Part shown: positions 42,452 through 49,153 of the stretch, piece by piece
Position numbering within the stretch: the stretch's first letter is position 1
Layout of the letters: each line of letters begins with the position of its first letter
Assembly: GCA_902788505.1 (NCBI GenBank)
Contig: CADAKH010000021.1
Span: forward strand, 1 to 49,153
Source of the DNA: Oscillospiraceae bacterium
GTDB taxonomy: Bacteria; Bacillota; Clostridia; Saccharofermentanales; Saccharofermentanaceae
Length of the DNA stretch: 49,153 nucleotides
Reading direction: 5' to 3'
Notes under the pieces: generated by a model
The model's database searches: none
Told to the model about the DNA's origin: nothing
The model's input: the letters and a program-made list of their open reading frames with translations, nothing else
Program-made: the position numbers and the translations under genes

Positions 42452-43054
42452 ATGACCACAAAAGAGAAAATAATGGATGTAGCACTTCATATGTTCTCTG
42501 AAAGAGGCTATGAAGCAGTATCGATAAGGGATATTTGCGGTGAGGTCGGTATTAAGGAAAGCACGCTTTATTATCACTTCAAAAATAAGATGGATATCCT
42601 TGATTCGCTTATTGCTAAGTTCAAAGAGCATATAGAAGGACTGTTGATCCACATAGATGAGATGCCGCAGATGCCTTCCGGTAAGACAAAGAAAAAGAAT
42701 GCCGGAAGCACGGATATCATTGATTCATACATGATGGACAGTTATCTTTTCGATCCTTTCTGCAATCTCATGATAAGGCTGATGATGATCGAACAGTTCC
42801 ATAATGAAGAAATGCGTGCGCTTTACGAGAAGACTATGTTTACCGACCCTTATGATATCTATCTCAGAGTATTCAGAATGCTTGCTACCAAGGGTACTTT
42901 TCCCGAATCCCAGGTTGATGCTATCGTCCGCCGGTATCACGCATATATGACTATGCTGACATATAGATATCTTCTTAACGGCGAACTTACCGAAGAGAAA
43001 AAGAAAGCGTACAAAAAAGAAGTTCATGCATTGATGAAGGGCGGAGTTATATGA
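42452..43054 (+). CDS. TetR-family repressor
   Basis: 200 residues. N-terminal TetR helix-turn-helix (KEKIMDVALHMFSERGYEAVSIRDICGEVGIKESTLYYHFKNK) and a helical effector domain with many Met. GAGAGG lies upstream. The glycosyltransferase gene overlaps by 4 bases, so the repressor controls it as well as itself; the inducer is probably a substrate of that enzyme, by inference. Confidence 0.94.
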   Translation: MTTKEKIMDVALHMFSERGYEAVSIRDICGEVGIKESTLYYHFKNKMDILDSLIAKFKEHIEGLLIHIDEMPQMPSGKTKKKNAGSTDIIDSYMMDSYLFDPFCNLMIRLMMIEQFHNEEMRALYEKTMFTDPYDIYLRVFRMLATKGTFPESQVDAIVRRYHAYMTMLTYRYLLNGELTEEKKKAYKKEVHALMKGGVI

Positions 43055-44265
43055 AGAAGATAGCTATGTTTACCATGGGCACCAGGGGTGATGTCCAGCC
43101 GTATATTATCTTATCCCGCGCACTTATGAATTCTGGCTTTGATGTAATTCTGGGGTCGCACCCGTGCTGGCGTTCCCTGATAGAATCCTATGGTGTGCAT
43201 TTTGAGCCTGTCGGACCGGATATTGATATTGAGGCAGAAGCTGCTGCGATAAGAGGCAAGTCATCAAATGCGGCACTAAGCATGATCAGGTGTATGAACT
43301 TTATAATGAAGATCATACGTGATTCTTCAAAAGAGGTATATGAACTCTGCAATGGCAGGGATCTAATCGTTGTGACACACAGTAAGATGGGTGCTGTCGA
43401 AGCAGGCATATTAGGGATTCCGACGGTGGACGTTTCTCTTCAGACAGAGATGATCCCTGAGAAGAATAAGCCTGTAAGTTTTAAGGACAGGCTCATCGGA
43501 AAAATGATAGGAAAACAGATCGACAAACCATTCAATAAGATCCGCAAACAATATGGTTTAGGACCCATGAAAAACGGCGATGAATTAAGGTCTGATAAAC
43601 TGAATCTGATCCCGATAAGCAAATATGTCGTAGAGCGGAGCCCGTACTGGGAGGATAAGAATATACTTACCGGTTACTGGTACGATGAAGAGCCGGAATA
43701 TATTCCGGACGGCAAGCTTGCAGAATTCATCGAAGAAGGTGAGAAGCCTGTGATCCTCGCACTAGGTGCGATGTCATTTGAGGACAGAGCGGATAAGACT
43801 AAGCTCGAAATGTTTGTTAACGCATTCCAAAAGACCGGCTGCCGCGCTGTGATCCAGGGCTTCCAGAAAACACTTCAGGATTATGATCTTCCCGATACCA
43901 TGATCGCATGCGGGAGTGTGCCGCACAGCTGGCTGTTCAGGCATGGAAGCTTTGTTATTCACCACTGTGGTTTTGGTACTACGGCAGCATCAATGATCTA
44001 CGGGATTCCGTCTATACCTGTTCCACATGTTTTAGATCAGCTGGGTTTTGCCATGCAACTCGAAAAGTGCGGCGTGGCAACAACTCATATAGATGCAAAA
44101 GACCTGTCTGAAGAAAGACTGGTCAAAGCCATTGAAGAGATGAAAAAAGACTACCGGCTCAGGAAACACAATGCAGAAGAGATCTCTGAGAAGATCCGCA
44201 CTGAAGGCGGAATTAATGAGGCGGTAAGACAGATAATCAGAATAACCGGAGAGCCTAATGCTTGA
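43051..44265 (+). CDS. GT1-family glycosyltransferase (UGT/macrolide-type)
   Basis: 404 residues, no signal peptide. GT-B fold with N-terminal acceptor motif (TMGTRGDVQPYIILSRAL) and C-terminal nucleotide-sugar site (HHCGFGTTAASMIYGIPSIPVPHVLDQLGFA), as in sterol, flavonoid and macrolide glycosyltransferases. Such enzymes glycosylate hydrophobic small molecules or lipids. With a TetR regulator it may inactivate a toxic compound or make a glycolipid; neither is proven. Translationally coupled to the repressor gene. Confidence 0.9.
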   Translation: MKKIAMFTMGTRGDVQPYIILSRALMNSGFDVILGSHPCWRSLIESYGVHFEPVGPDIDIEAEAAAIRGKSSNAALSMIRCMNFIMKIIRDSSKEVYELCNGRDLIVVTHSKMGAVEAGILGIPTVDVSLQTEMIPEKNKPVSFKDRLIGKMIGKQIDKPFNKIRKQYGLGPMKNGDELRSDKLNLIPISKYVVERSPYWEDKNILTGYWYDEEPEYIPDGKLAEFIEEGEKPVILALGAMSFEDRADKTKLEMFVNAFQKTGCRAVIQGFQKTLQDYDLPDTMIACGSVPHSWLFRHGSFVIHHCGFGTTAASMIYGIPSIPVPHVLDQLGFAMQLEKCGVATTHIDAKDLSEERLVKAIEEMKKDYRLRKHNAEEISEKIRTEGGINEAVRQIIRITGEPNA

Positions 44266-44314
44266 CAGACCTGGTTTATCGGGTTAAACTCGGTATGGTT
44301 TAACGCATTAAACC
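44262..44314 (+). promoter_or_regulatory. Promoter with two operators of the second BlaI system
   Basis: TTGACA (44262-44267), 17-base spacer, TAAACT (44285-44290). GTTTATCGGGTTAAAC (44274-44289) overlaps the spacer and -10; GTTTAACGCATTAAAC (44298-44313, extended to GG...CC) is a perfect inverted repeat after the start. Centres are 24 bases apart. The core (GTTTAA-N4-TTAAAC) differs from the TACAATTGTA sites at 36.8 kb. Confidence 0.8.
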
Positions 44315-44336
44315 AAACAAAGTTGAGGTTAGTGAA

Positions 44337-44708
44337 ATGGAAGAACTGGTATTGTTTGAAGCTGAGAAAAAACTGATGGAGATCATCTGGCAGGAAGCAC
44401 CTGTTGAGTCAGGCAAGCTGGTGAAGATCGCAGGTGACAGGATCAGCTGGAACAAATCAACTACATATACCGTTCTTCGAAAACTGATCGCCAAGGGTTT
44501 TGTCACGAATGAGGATACGATCGTACGCGTCCTTATTCCTAAGGAAAAAGTTCTGATATCAGAGAGCAACCATATAATCAATGACAGTTTTTCCGGTTCT
44601 CTGCCAAAATTTGTGGCAGCTTTTTTCGGTAACAAAAAGACCTTAAGCGATGAAGATGCTGAAGCTTTGATGAAACTCATAAAGGAAAACATGGAAGGTG
44701 GCAAGTGA
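44337..44708 (+). CDS. BlaI/MecI-family repressor (second system)
   Basis: 123 residues. Winged helix (FEAEKKLMEIIWQEAPVESG, WNKSTTYTVLRKLIAKGFV, NEDTIVRVLIPKEKV) and C-terminal dimerisation part. GAGG upstream. It ends in TGATG, sharing bases with the M56 start. Operators are at 44274-44313. Only moderate similarity by eye to the first BlaI. Confidence 0.93.
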   Translation: MEELVLFEAEKKLMEIIWQEAPVESGKLVKIAGDRISWNKSTTYTVLRKLIAKGFVTNEDTIVRVLIPKEKVLISESNHIINDSFSGSLPKFVAAFFGNKKTLSDEDAEALMKLIKENMEGGK

Positions 44709-46252
44709 TGGACGGCTTATTCCTTAAGGTTCTTGAGATGTCCGTCACTGGCAGCATAGTAATCCTTATTACCATGCTTGCCAGATTCCTTTTGAGGAAA
44801 AGATCAAAGAGATTCATCATGATCCTTTGGGCTGTTGTGGCGTTCAGATTACTTGTGCCATTCAGCTTTGAATCGTCATTCAGTTTCTTTAACTTTCTTC
44901 CATTAAACACACAGACCTTAACTGAAATTACAGAGGTTCACGATGCAGCACTGCCTGACAATTTAGCTGATACCCAAGCTGTAACAGCTGATCACGCTGC
45001 AAATACAGAGCAACAGGAATCGATCCGCACCGGAACGGCCGTTAATTATGGGGATGAGACTCTGTCAGTGAACCTTACAACTTCGGATACGTTACCGGAT
45101 ATCAATACCATACTCTCAATAGTATGGCTAACAGGTGCTTTGGGTATTACAGCCTTCTGTTCTGTCCAATTCATCATGCTTAAGAGACAGCTTAGGAACT
45201 CGAAGCACATAAGCGGCAATGTTTATGTGTCTGATAAGATCAGCGCACCGTTTGTTTTCGGACTTTTCATTCCCAGGATATATTTGCCTGACGTTCTCGA
45301 TAAACATGAGAAAGAATATATTCTGCTTCATGAGAGGACCCATATCAAACACTGCGACTGGCTCACCAAGATAATAGGAATGTTCGCCGTTGCCGTTCAT
45401 TGGTTCAATCCTTTGGTATGGTTTGCTTACAAACTTTTCGAGCAGGATATCGAGATGAACTGCGATGAGAGTGTCGTGGAAGGTATGGATGCTGATCTTA
45501 AGCAGGCATATACAATGTCGATCGTTTCTTTCGCTATGCAAAGCAAGGCCAAAAGATATCTGGTAACTCCGTTGGGATTCAGCAAAGCCAACATCAGCAA
45601 AACGGAGGTTACTAACAGAGTGAAAAATATAATCAACTTTAAAAAGGGAAAGACGGCTACTGCCATTGCTATTACGACTGTTCTGCTCTTGGTAAGCGCA
45701 GGATGCGCACTTAATTCAAAAACGGGTGTTACCGGCGAACCTGAAGTTACAGAAACGGAAGTTACTGAACCGGAGATTACAGAAAATGAAATTACAGAAA
45801 CAAAGGCAACAGAGGAAAGACCCGAAGGATACGAAGGCGGCCGGACTTGGAAGCTCGATGTAGACGGGCCCAAAGATTTCGCTGCATTTGCAAAGTCACT
45901 TATCGGCGTCCCCTATTCAGAAGGCGGCGATTACCCGGATATCGGTCTTGATGAAACAGGACTTGTAATTTATTGCTACAAAGAATACTTCGCTTTAGCT
46001 ATTCCGTCTGATGTCGAGGAGATATGCCGCGGATTCGACGGTTCATACGACTCAGTAACGGTTAATTCAATCCATGTCGGAGATGTAGTGGTCTATGACT
46101 CCGGTAACGTTGCAATATACGTCGGTAACGGAGAAGTGGTTTATGCATCGGAAGCAGAAGGATGTGTCTGCTCCGGTACCCTTACCATGGAAAGCATCAG
46201 GGCAATTAAACATTATGTAGATTATTCCATTTCAGACATAGGCGTCGGATAA
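44708..46252 (+). CDS. BlaR1-like M56 metallopeptidase with inactivated NlpC/P60 ectodomain
   Basis: 514 residues from ATG 44708 (GTG 44705 is an alternative). TM helices at about 8-28, 34-50, 135-156 and 315-333; M56 zinc protease with HERTH at 208-212. The last TM helix ends in a lipobox-like SAGC (Cys333). A Thr/Glu linker (EVTETEVTEPEITENE) leads to an NlpC/P60-like domain (about 385-514; FAKSLIGVPYSEGG, VGDVVVYDSGNVAIYVGNGEVVYAS). The usual DCSG catalytic Cys is Glu416 (DETG) and the usual His is Asn467 (GNVAIY), so peptidase activity is lost; a peptidoglycan-binding sensor is the likely use. Confidence 0.9.
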   Translation: MDGLFLKVLEMSVTGSIVILITMLARFLLRKRSKRFIMILWAVVAFRLLVPFSFESSFSFFNFLPLNTQTLTEITEVHDAALPDNLADTQAVTADHAANTEQQESIRTGTAVNYGDETLSVNLTTSDTLPDINTILSIVWLTGALGITAFCSVQFIMLKRQLRNSKHISGNVYVSDKISAPFVFGLFIPRIYLPDVLDKHEKEYILLHERTHIKHCDWLTKIIGMFAVAVHWFNPLVWFAYKLFEQDIEMNCDESVVEGMDADLKQAYTMSIVSFAMQSKAKRYLVTPLGFSKANISKTEVTNRVKNIINFKKGKTATAIAITTVLLLVSAGCALNSKTGVTGEPEVTETEVTEPEITENEITETKATEERPEGYEGGRTWKLDVDGPKDFAAFAKSLIGVPYSEGGDYPDIGLDETGLVIYCYKEYFALAIPSDVEEICRGFDGSYDSVTVNSIHVGDVVVYDSGNVAIYVGNGEVVYASEAEGCVCSGTLTMESIRAIKHYVDYSISDIGVG

Positions 46253-46299
46253 GTAATTAACTCTGCGCTTTCATCTTAAAGAATCTAATCAAATAAACA

Positions 46300-46338
46300 G
46301 GCACGAAGCTCCGGGAAGTCGTGCCAGTTGTTTTATCT
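46300..46338 (+). terminator. Hairpin with T-rich tail after the second M56 gene
   Basis: GGCACGA (46300-46306) pairs with TCGTGCC (46319-46325) around a 12-base loop that can itself fold, followed by AGTTGTTTTATC. It lies between two convergent genes. Confidence 0.55.
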
Positions 46339-46340
46339 CT

Positions 46341-46595
46341 TTATTTTCTGCTATATTCTTCGCCACAATAAGGGCATCTGGATCCATATACTCTGCCAAT
46401 GTGAGAACCGCAATGAGGACATCTTACAATGATGAAGTTAAGGATAATTCCTGCCAGGAAAGTAATTATGCCAAGTACAAGGCAGATGTACAGCATTATC
46501 TTATTTCCCAGAAATGCCAGGGAAGACATAAGAACGACAATACCCAGCATCATGACACCAACGCAGATCCAAGCTTTTGCATATATATTTTTCAT
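46341..46595 (-). CDS. Small membrane protein with zinc ribbon
   Basis: 84 residues from ATG 46595, which has AAGGAG upstream; the open frame extends further but lacks a site. Two TM helices (about 6-25 and 32-55) and a C-terminal CPHCG...CPYCG zinc ribbon. No family function is known; the ribbon faces the cytoplasm if the N-terminus is inside. Confidence 0.75.
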   Translation of the reverse strand: MKNIYAKAWICVGVMMLGIVVLMSSLAFLGNKIMLYICLVLGIITFLAGIILNFIIVRCPHCGSHIGRVYGSRCPYCGEEYSRK

Positions 46596-46912
46596 TTTCA
46601 GCAACTCCTTAAATTTCTTGATAGTGTAATAATGCACTAAAGATGTGTACTCTTTATGTACTATTACCATAGAAGAATCTATCGTTAATATATTCTGATA
46701 GTATTATCGAAGTGATAAGAAGAAGTAAACAGTGGGATGAGAAATCCCACTTAGTCATACTTGCCGAGTAATTATATTGCTACAACTAGATCAAGACTCA
46801 CTAGTTAATAATATTCCTGAGTAAACGGTCTGTATGATAAACTTGACTGCGGTGAAAGGCAGGAGTGCCAATTGAGATGCAAAAAAATAAAGAAGGTTAA
46901 TTGTAGTCGGAT
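46596..46912. other. Gene-free spacer with one hairpin
   Basis: No credible gene. It holds a perfect stem AGTGGGAT (46731-46738) / ATCCCACT (46744-46751) with a GAGAA loop, not followed by a T run, so not a clear terminator. The remainder is AT-rich, with no recognisable promoter or RNA fold. Confidence 0.5.
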
Positions 46913-47413
46913 ATGATCTTAGAAATTATATATGCACTGGAAATCGCAATAATATTTACAGCAAATATTTTTATTGTTCCTCTCACAGGCAATAAATTCA
47001 ACTTTACCGTTTCACTTGTTTACATGGTATTTGTTGCTGCTTTATATGGATTTGCTCTGGTAAGCAGGAATAAAAGAGCATGGCTGCTTAAGTGGGGAGT
47101 ATCCATACCTTTTTCGTTTCTTATTCTTCAATATTTCAGGATTACGGACTATTCGATCAGAGCTTTGAATTGGGTATATCCGGGGTATGGCAGACCATCC
47201 GGAGGCGGTCAGTTCGCGAATGCATTTATTACCATCCTTTTTACCGCAATGTGCCTGATAAGCGGACTGATATCTTTATTTATTAGCAGTAGGACTTCCG
47301 AAAGATTCAAGAAGATCCAATTTATTGCAATATTATTGTTTTCTGTCCTGACCGTTGGCGCTGTGCTGATGTTAGAGATGCAGTTTCCGGCTGTTAATGA
47401 GATCTTATCCTGA
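46913..47413 (+). CDS. Small polytopic membrane protein of unknown function
   Basis: 166 residues, five hydrophobic helices (about 3-24, 30-50, 60-76, 102-124, 134-154). No family recognised. The ATG lacks a close ribosome binding site (AAGG is 16 bases upstream), so the start is uncertain. Stand-alone gene on the plus strand. Confidence 0.6.
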   Translation: MILEIIYALEIAIIFTANIFIVPLTGNKFNFTVSLVYMVFVAALYGFALVSRNKRAWLLKWGVSIPFSFLILQYFRITDYSIRALNWVYPGYGRPSGGGQFANAFITILFTAMCLISGLISLFISSRTSERFKKIQFIAILLFSVLTVGAVLMLEMQFPAVNEILS

Positions 47414-47498
47414 GCTGCCGGGCAAGACTAAACTTTTTATGATGCTTGCCTTAGATCATATAATTCAAGATAAAACATTTCAGATTTGAATATTTACA

Positions 47499-48596
47499 TT
47501 AATCTAATCGCTGTTTGTTCTGCTTTCCCATCTCTTTTTTTAGAACATCAAATGCGACTGTTTTTTCTTCCACTCCATCATCTGTTTCATATTTTACAGT
47601 TAGCCCGTCTTCGTCCCAACTCGCAAAATCGATTTCAGGGAGTTCTTCGTGCTTACGGTCAAAATATTCGGAAACACTTATAAGATGCGGATCAAAATTC
47701 AACGGATCATCAAGTTTTCCGACCATAACATCATACGGTCCTGCCCAATAACATCCCTCATATGCTATGAGGTCAGTCTCTTTGTTGTAGTTAACACTTA
47801 CTACAATAAACGATTCTCCGGCGGGAAGACCATAATCATTGTCGTAACCTCGCGGGATATAATTGAAAACGTCCAAGGTATCTACATCGATGAAACTGAT
47901 GCCATAAAGATCGATGTGGAAAGGATAATAACGGTGGCCATTAGAGTGGCATATAAAATCCTTGTATGAATGATGGTGATGATCATAGGTAGTATAGGAA
48001 TAAATGCAGTTACCGTCTTTACGGAACTCACATTTCGAACCATAAGAGAGATCTGCGCGTTCTGTCCTGTGAAGGTAATTTCTCACAGATAAAGAATACC
48101 CGTCAGGCAGTTCGGTAACATTCTCTCCAAAGAAATATTTTTCATCAAATACATAACTTCTGTCTTCTGCCCATTTTAAATATTCAGGAGTTCCGTAAAC
48201 ATTAGTATAATCCATTCCACGATAGTGAACTCCATATGCCCAAAACGTTTCGCATTGAAATGAAATATTAAATATGCGTTTTTCAGCTGCTAATTCCAAT
48301 TTTACATAAAACTTTTTCAGCTTATTATCAACAGAAAGACCGGTAATGACAGTTCCGTTCATCATCTCTAATTTATTCAAGAATGTTTCTGGATAATCAC
48401 CCTTACACCGGAAGTTTTTAATCCTTATTCCACTGAAGACAAGATCATAATGCCTGTATGTATTATTGACAAAATCACCATGGATTCTAATCGAGTAAAG
48501 TTTGTCATTACCTTCACCCCAATCACCCACTCCAATACTGGTGATTCGGGTATTAATAAAATCATTCTTTCTGTAAAAATCCCAGTACTTATCCAT
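47499..48596 (-). CDS. Uncharacterised 365-residue soluble protein
   Basis: No TM or signal peptide. Beta-rich, with many Tyr, Asp and His; blocks include VGDWGEGNDKLYSIRIHGDF, DLVFSGIRIKNFRCKGDYPE, TTYDHHHHSYKDFICHSNG, VVSVNYNKETDLIAYEGCYWAG and the acidic tail SWDEDGLTVKYETDD. The GCYWAG and VNYN... segments resemble those of small DUF proteins that read out a bound ligand or toxin-immunity-like proteins, but no assignment is made. AAGGACAG precedes the ATG. Confidence 0.75.
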   Translation of the reverse strand: MDKYWDFYRKNDFINTRITSIGVGDWGEGNDKLYSIRIHGDFVNNTYRHYDLVFSGIRIKNFRCKGDYPETFLNKLEMMNGTVITGLSVDNKLKKFYVKLELAAEKRIFNISFQCETFWAYGVHYRGMDYTNVYGTPEYLKWAEDRSYVFDEKYFFGENVTELPDGYSLSVRNYLHRTERADLSYGSKCEFRKDGNCIYSYTTYDHHHHSYKDFICHSNGHRYYPFHIDLYGISFIDVDTLDVFNYIPRGYDNDYGLPAGESFIVVSVNYNKETDLIAYEGCYWAGPYDVMVGKLDDPLNFDPHLISVSEYFDRKHEELPEIDFASWDEDGLTVKYETDDGVEEKTVAFDVLKKEMGKQNKQRLD

Positions 48597-48742
48597 AAAC
48601 TCTGTCCTTATGCGGCATTCTGTAATACAGTCTCATGCCAATTTCCCATTTACCTTTACGTGTTAAACAAATCGATAGTATTATTCAGTATTTATTTGTC
48701 TATCATGCTAGATTTCAATACAATGTGACTGAATCTCACAGG

Positions 48743-48901
48743 TTAAAGAAAATTACAGGCTATCGTTTGATGTGAATCTTCATACTTCCAGCCCTGATGC
48801 GTTTCATTTATTTCGTTACCGGCATCAAGTTCATCTTGCAGAATCTTTTTCATTCTGTCAGATAACGCTTCAATATGCTTATTGTCTATCTTTGGACCCA
48901 T
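48743..48901 (-). CDS. Small ORF, 52 residues
   Basis: Minus-strand ATG at 48901 preceded by AGGGGAATACGC, so it has a good ribosome binding site. The product is charged and soluble: it begins GPKIDNKHIEALSDRMKKIL and contains NEINETHQGWKYEDSHQT. Not recognised. It may be a real small gene or the remnant of a larger one. Confidence 0.5.
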   Translation of the reverse strand: MGPKIDNKHIEALSDRMKKILQDELDAGNEINETHQGWKYEDSHQTIACNFL

Positions 48902-48995
48902 GCGTATTCCCCTGTTTATATATTATATAGTCGTATATCCTGTTAATTATCTGAACTAAGGGATCTCTCTCAGACAAGATAATTATAGCATTTGA

Positions 48996-49153
48996 TCATC
49001 CGCGTTCCGGTTTCCGTATGTTAAACACGATCAGTGCGATTGCAGCGGCTACTGATACTGCGGTTGTGATGATACTTGCTTCGATACCGTACTTTCCGCC
49101 ATTTAATATATTGTCTCCGACAGAACTCATATCAAATACGGCAGCATTGATCT
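48996..49153 (-). CDS. C-terminus of a membrane protein, probably CPBP family (partial)
   Basis: Minus-strand frame open from the window edge to a TGA at 48996; 51 residues seen. The segment NILNGGKYGIEASIITTAVS followed by a hydrophobic helix and a basic tail resembles the last helix of CPBP (CAAX-like) intramembrane protease proteins. The catalytic part lies outside the window, so this is tentative. Confidence 0.5.
   Translation of the reverse strand, partial: INAAVFDMSSVGDNILNGGKYGIEASIITTAVSVAAAIALIVFNIRKPERG

Noticed and set aside
37285..46252. Classical beta-lactam resistance (blaR1-blaI-blaZ) loci
   Set aside because: No beta-lactamase or penicillin-binding sensor domain is present in either system; only the protease core and repressor are BlaR1/BlaI-like.
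46731..46751. Perfect 8-bp hairpin as a terminator
   Set aside because: It is not followed by a T run on either strand and no gene ends next to it.
1..49153. tRNA, rRNA, CRISPR, insertion sequence or phage genes
   Set aside because: I looked for cloverleaf-like segments, regular spaced repeats, transposase motifs and phage structural genes and found none.

Overview
The window looks like a chromosomal segment of an anaerobic, Gram-positive, plant-fibre-degrading member of the Bacillota (class Clostridia, gut or rumen type). The evidence is a multi-cluster [FeFe] hydrogenase at the left edge, a secreted family 5 cellulase, a LytR-CpsA-Psr cell-wall protein, a D-Ala-D-Ala ligase, many signal-peptide, TM or lipobox proteins, clear GGAGG-type ribosome binding sites and the absence of outer-membrane genes. 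I do not assign a genus. I saw no rRNA, tRNA, CRISPR array, transposase or phage gene.

Layout. 0-8.5 kb: 3' part of hydA, a LacI-like-sensor/GGDEF protein, a large membrane protein with an acidic insert (minus strand), ddl and dCMP deaminase. 8.5-17.7 kb: a plus-strand run of surface genes. These are a cellulase anchored by a C-terminal TM helix, a single-TM protein, a 1157-residue protein with a secreted domain, one TM helix and a very long Ala/Glu/Lys/Arg helix, a 103-residue lipoprotein with four VYGPPP repeats, a radical SAM/SPASM enzyme starting 5 bases after it, an SDR oxidoreductase and an SCP2-like protein. 17.9-19.95 kb: a sialate-O-acetylesterase-family protein that has lost its catalytic residues, plus a CBS-domain protein. 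20-23 kb (minus): an LCP protein and a membrane protein.

23.2-29.3 kb: a two-component system followed by a CARDB-like membrane protein, an ABC ATPase and an FtsX permease, with a 21-bp-phased direct repeat in front of the transporter genes. 29.3-34.1 kb (minus): a MoxR ATPase, DUF58 and TgpA-like set with a UDG-superfamily glycosylase, and an upstream anchored protein. 34.2-36.7 kb: ABC-2 transporter, LytTR regulator and DUF3021 membrane protein, preceded by a textbook LytTR direct repeat. 36.8-46.3 kb: two BlaI/M56 (BlaR1-like) pairs with different operators and different ectodomains (duplicated beta-helix; inactivated NlpC/P60), and between them a TetR-controlled GT1 glycosyltransferase plus several small uncharacterised genes. 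46.3-49.15 kb: small membrane and unknown genes and the 3' end of a probable CPBP-family protein.

The right half is dense in envelope-sensing circuits, each with a visible operator: TCS-ABC, LytTR-ABC, two BlaI/M56 systems and TetR-GT1. The best candidate for a little-described system is the VYGPPP lipoprotein/radical SAM pair at 15.1-16.5 kb, which looks like a peptide-modification cassette sitting within the cellulase/surface-protein run. A second theme is inactivated enzyme folds used as probable binding domains (17.9 kb and 45.9 kb). Three genes (17940, 23224, 35808) have an extended -10 box placed so that transcription would begin at or within two bases of the start codon, suggesting leaderless mRNAs.
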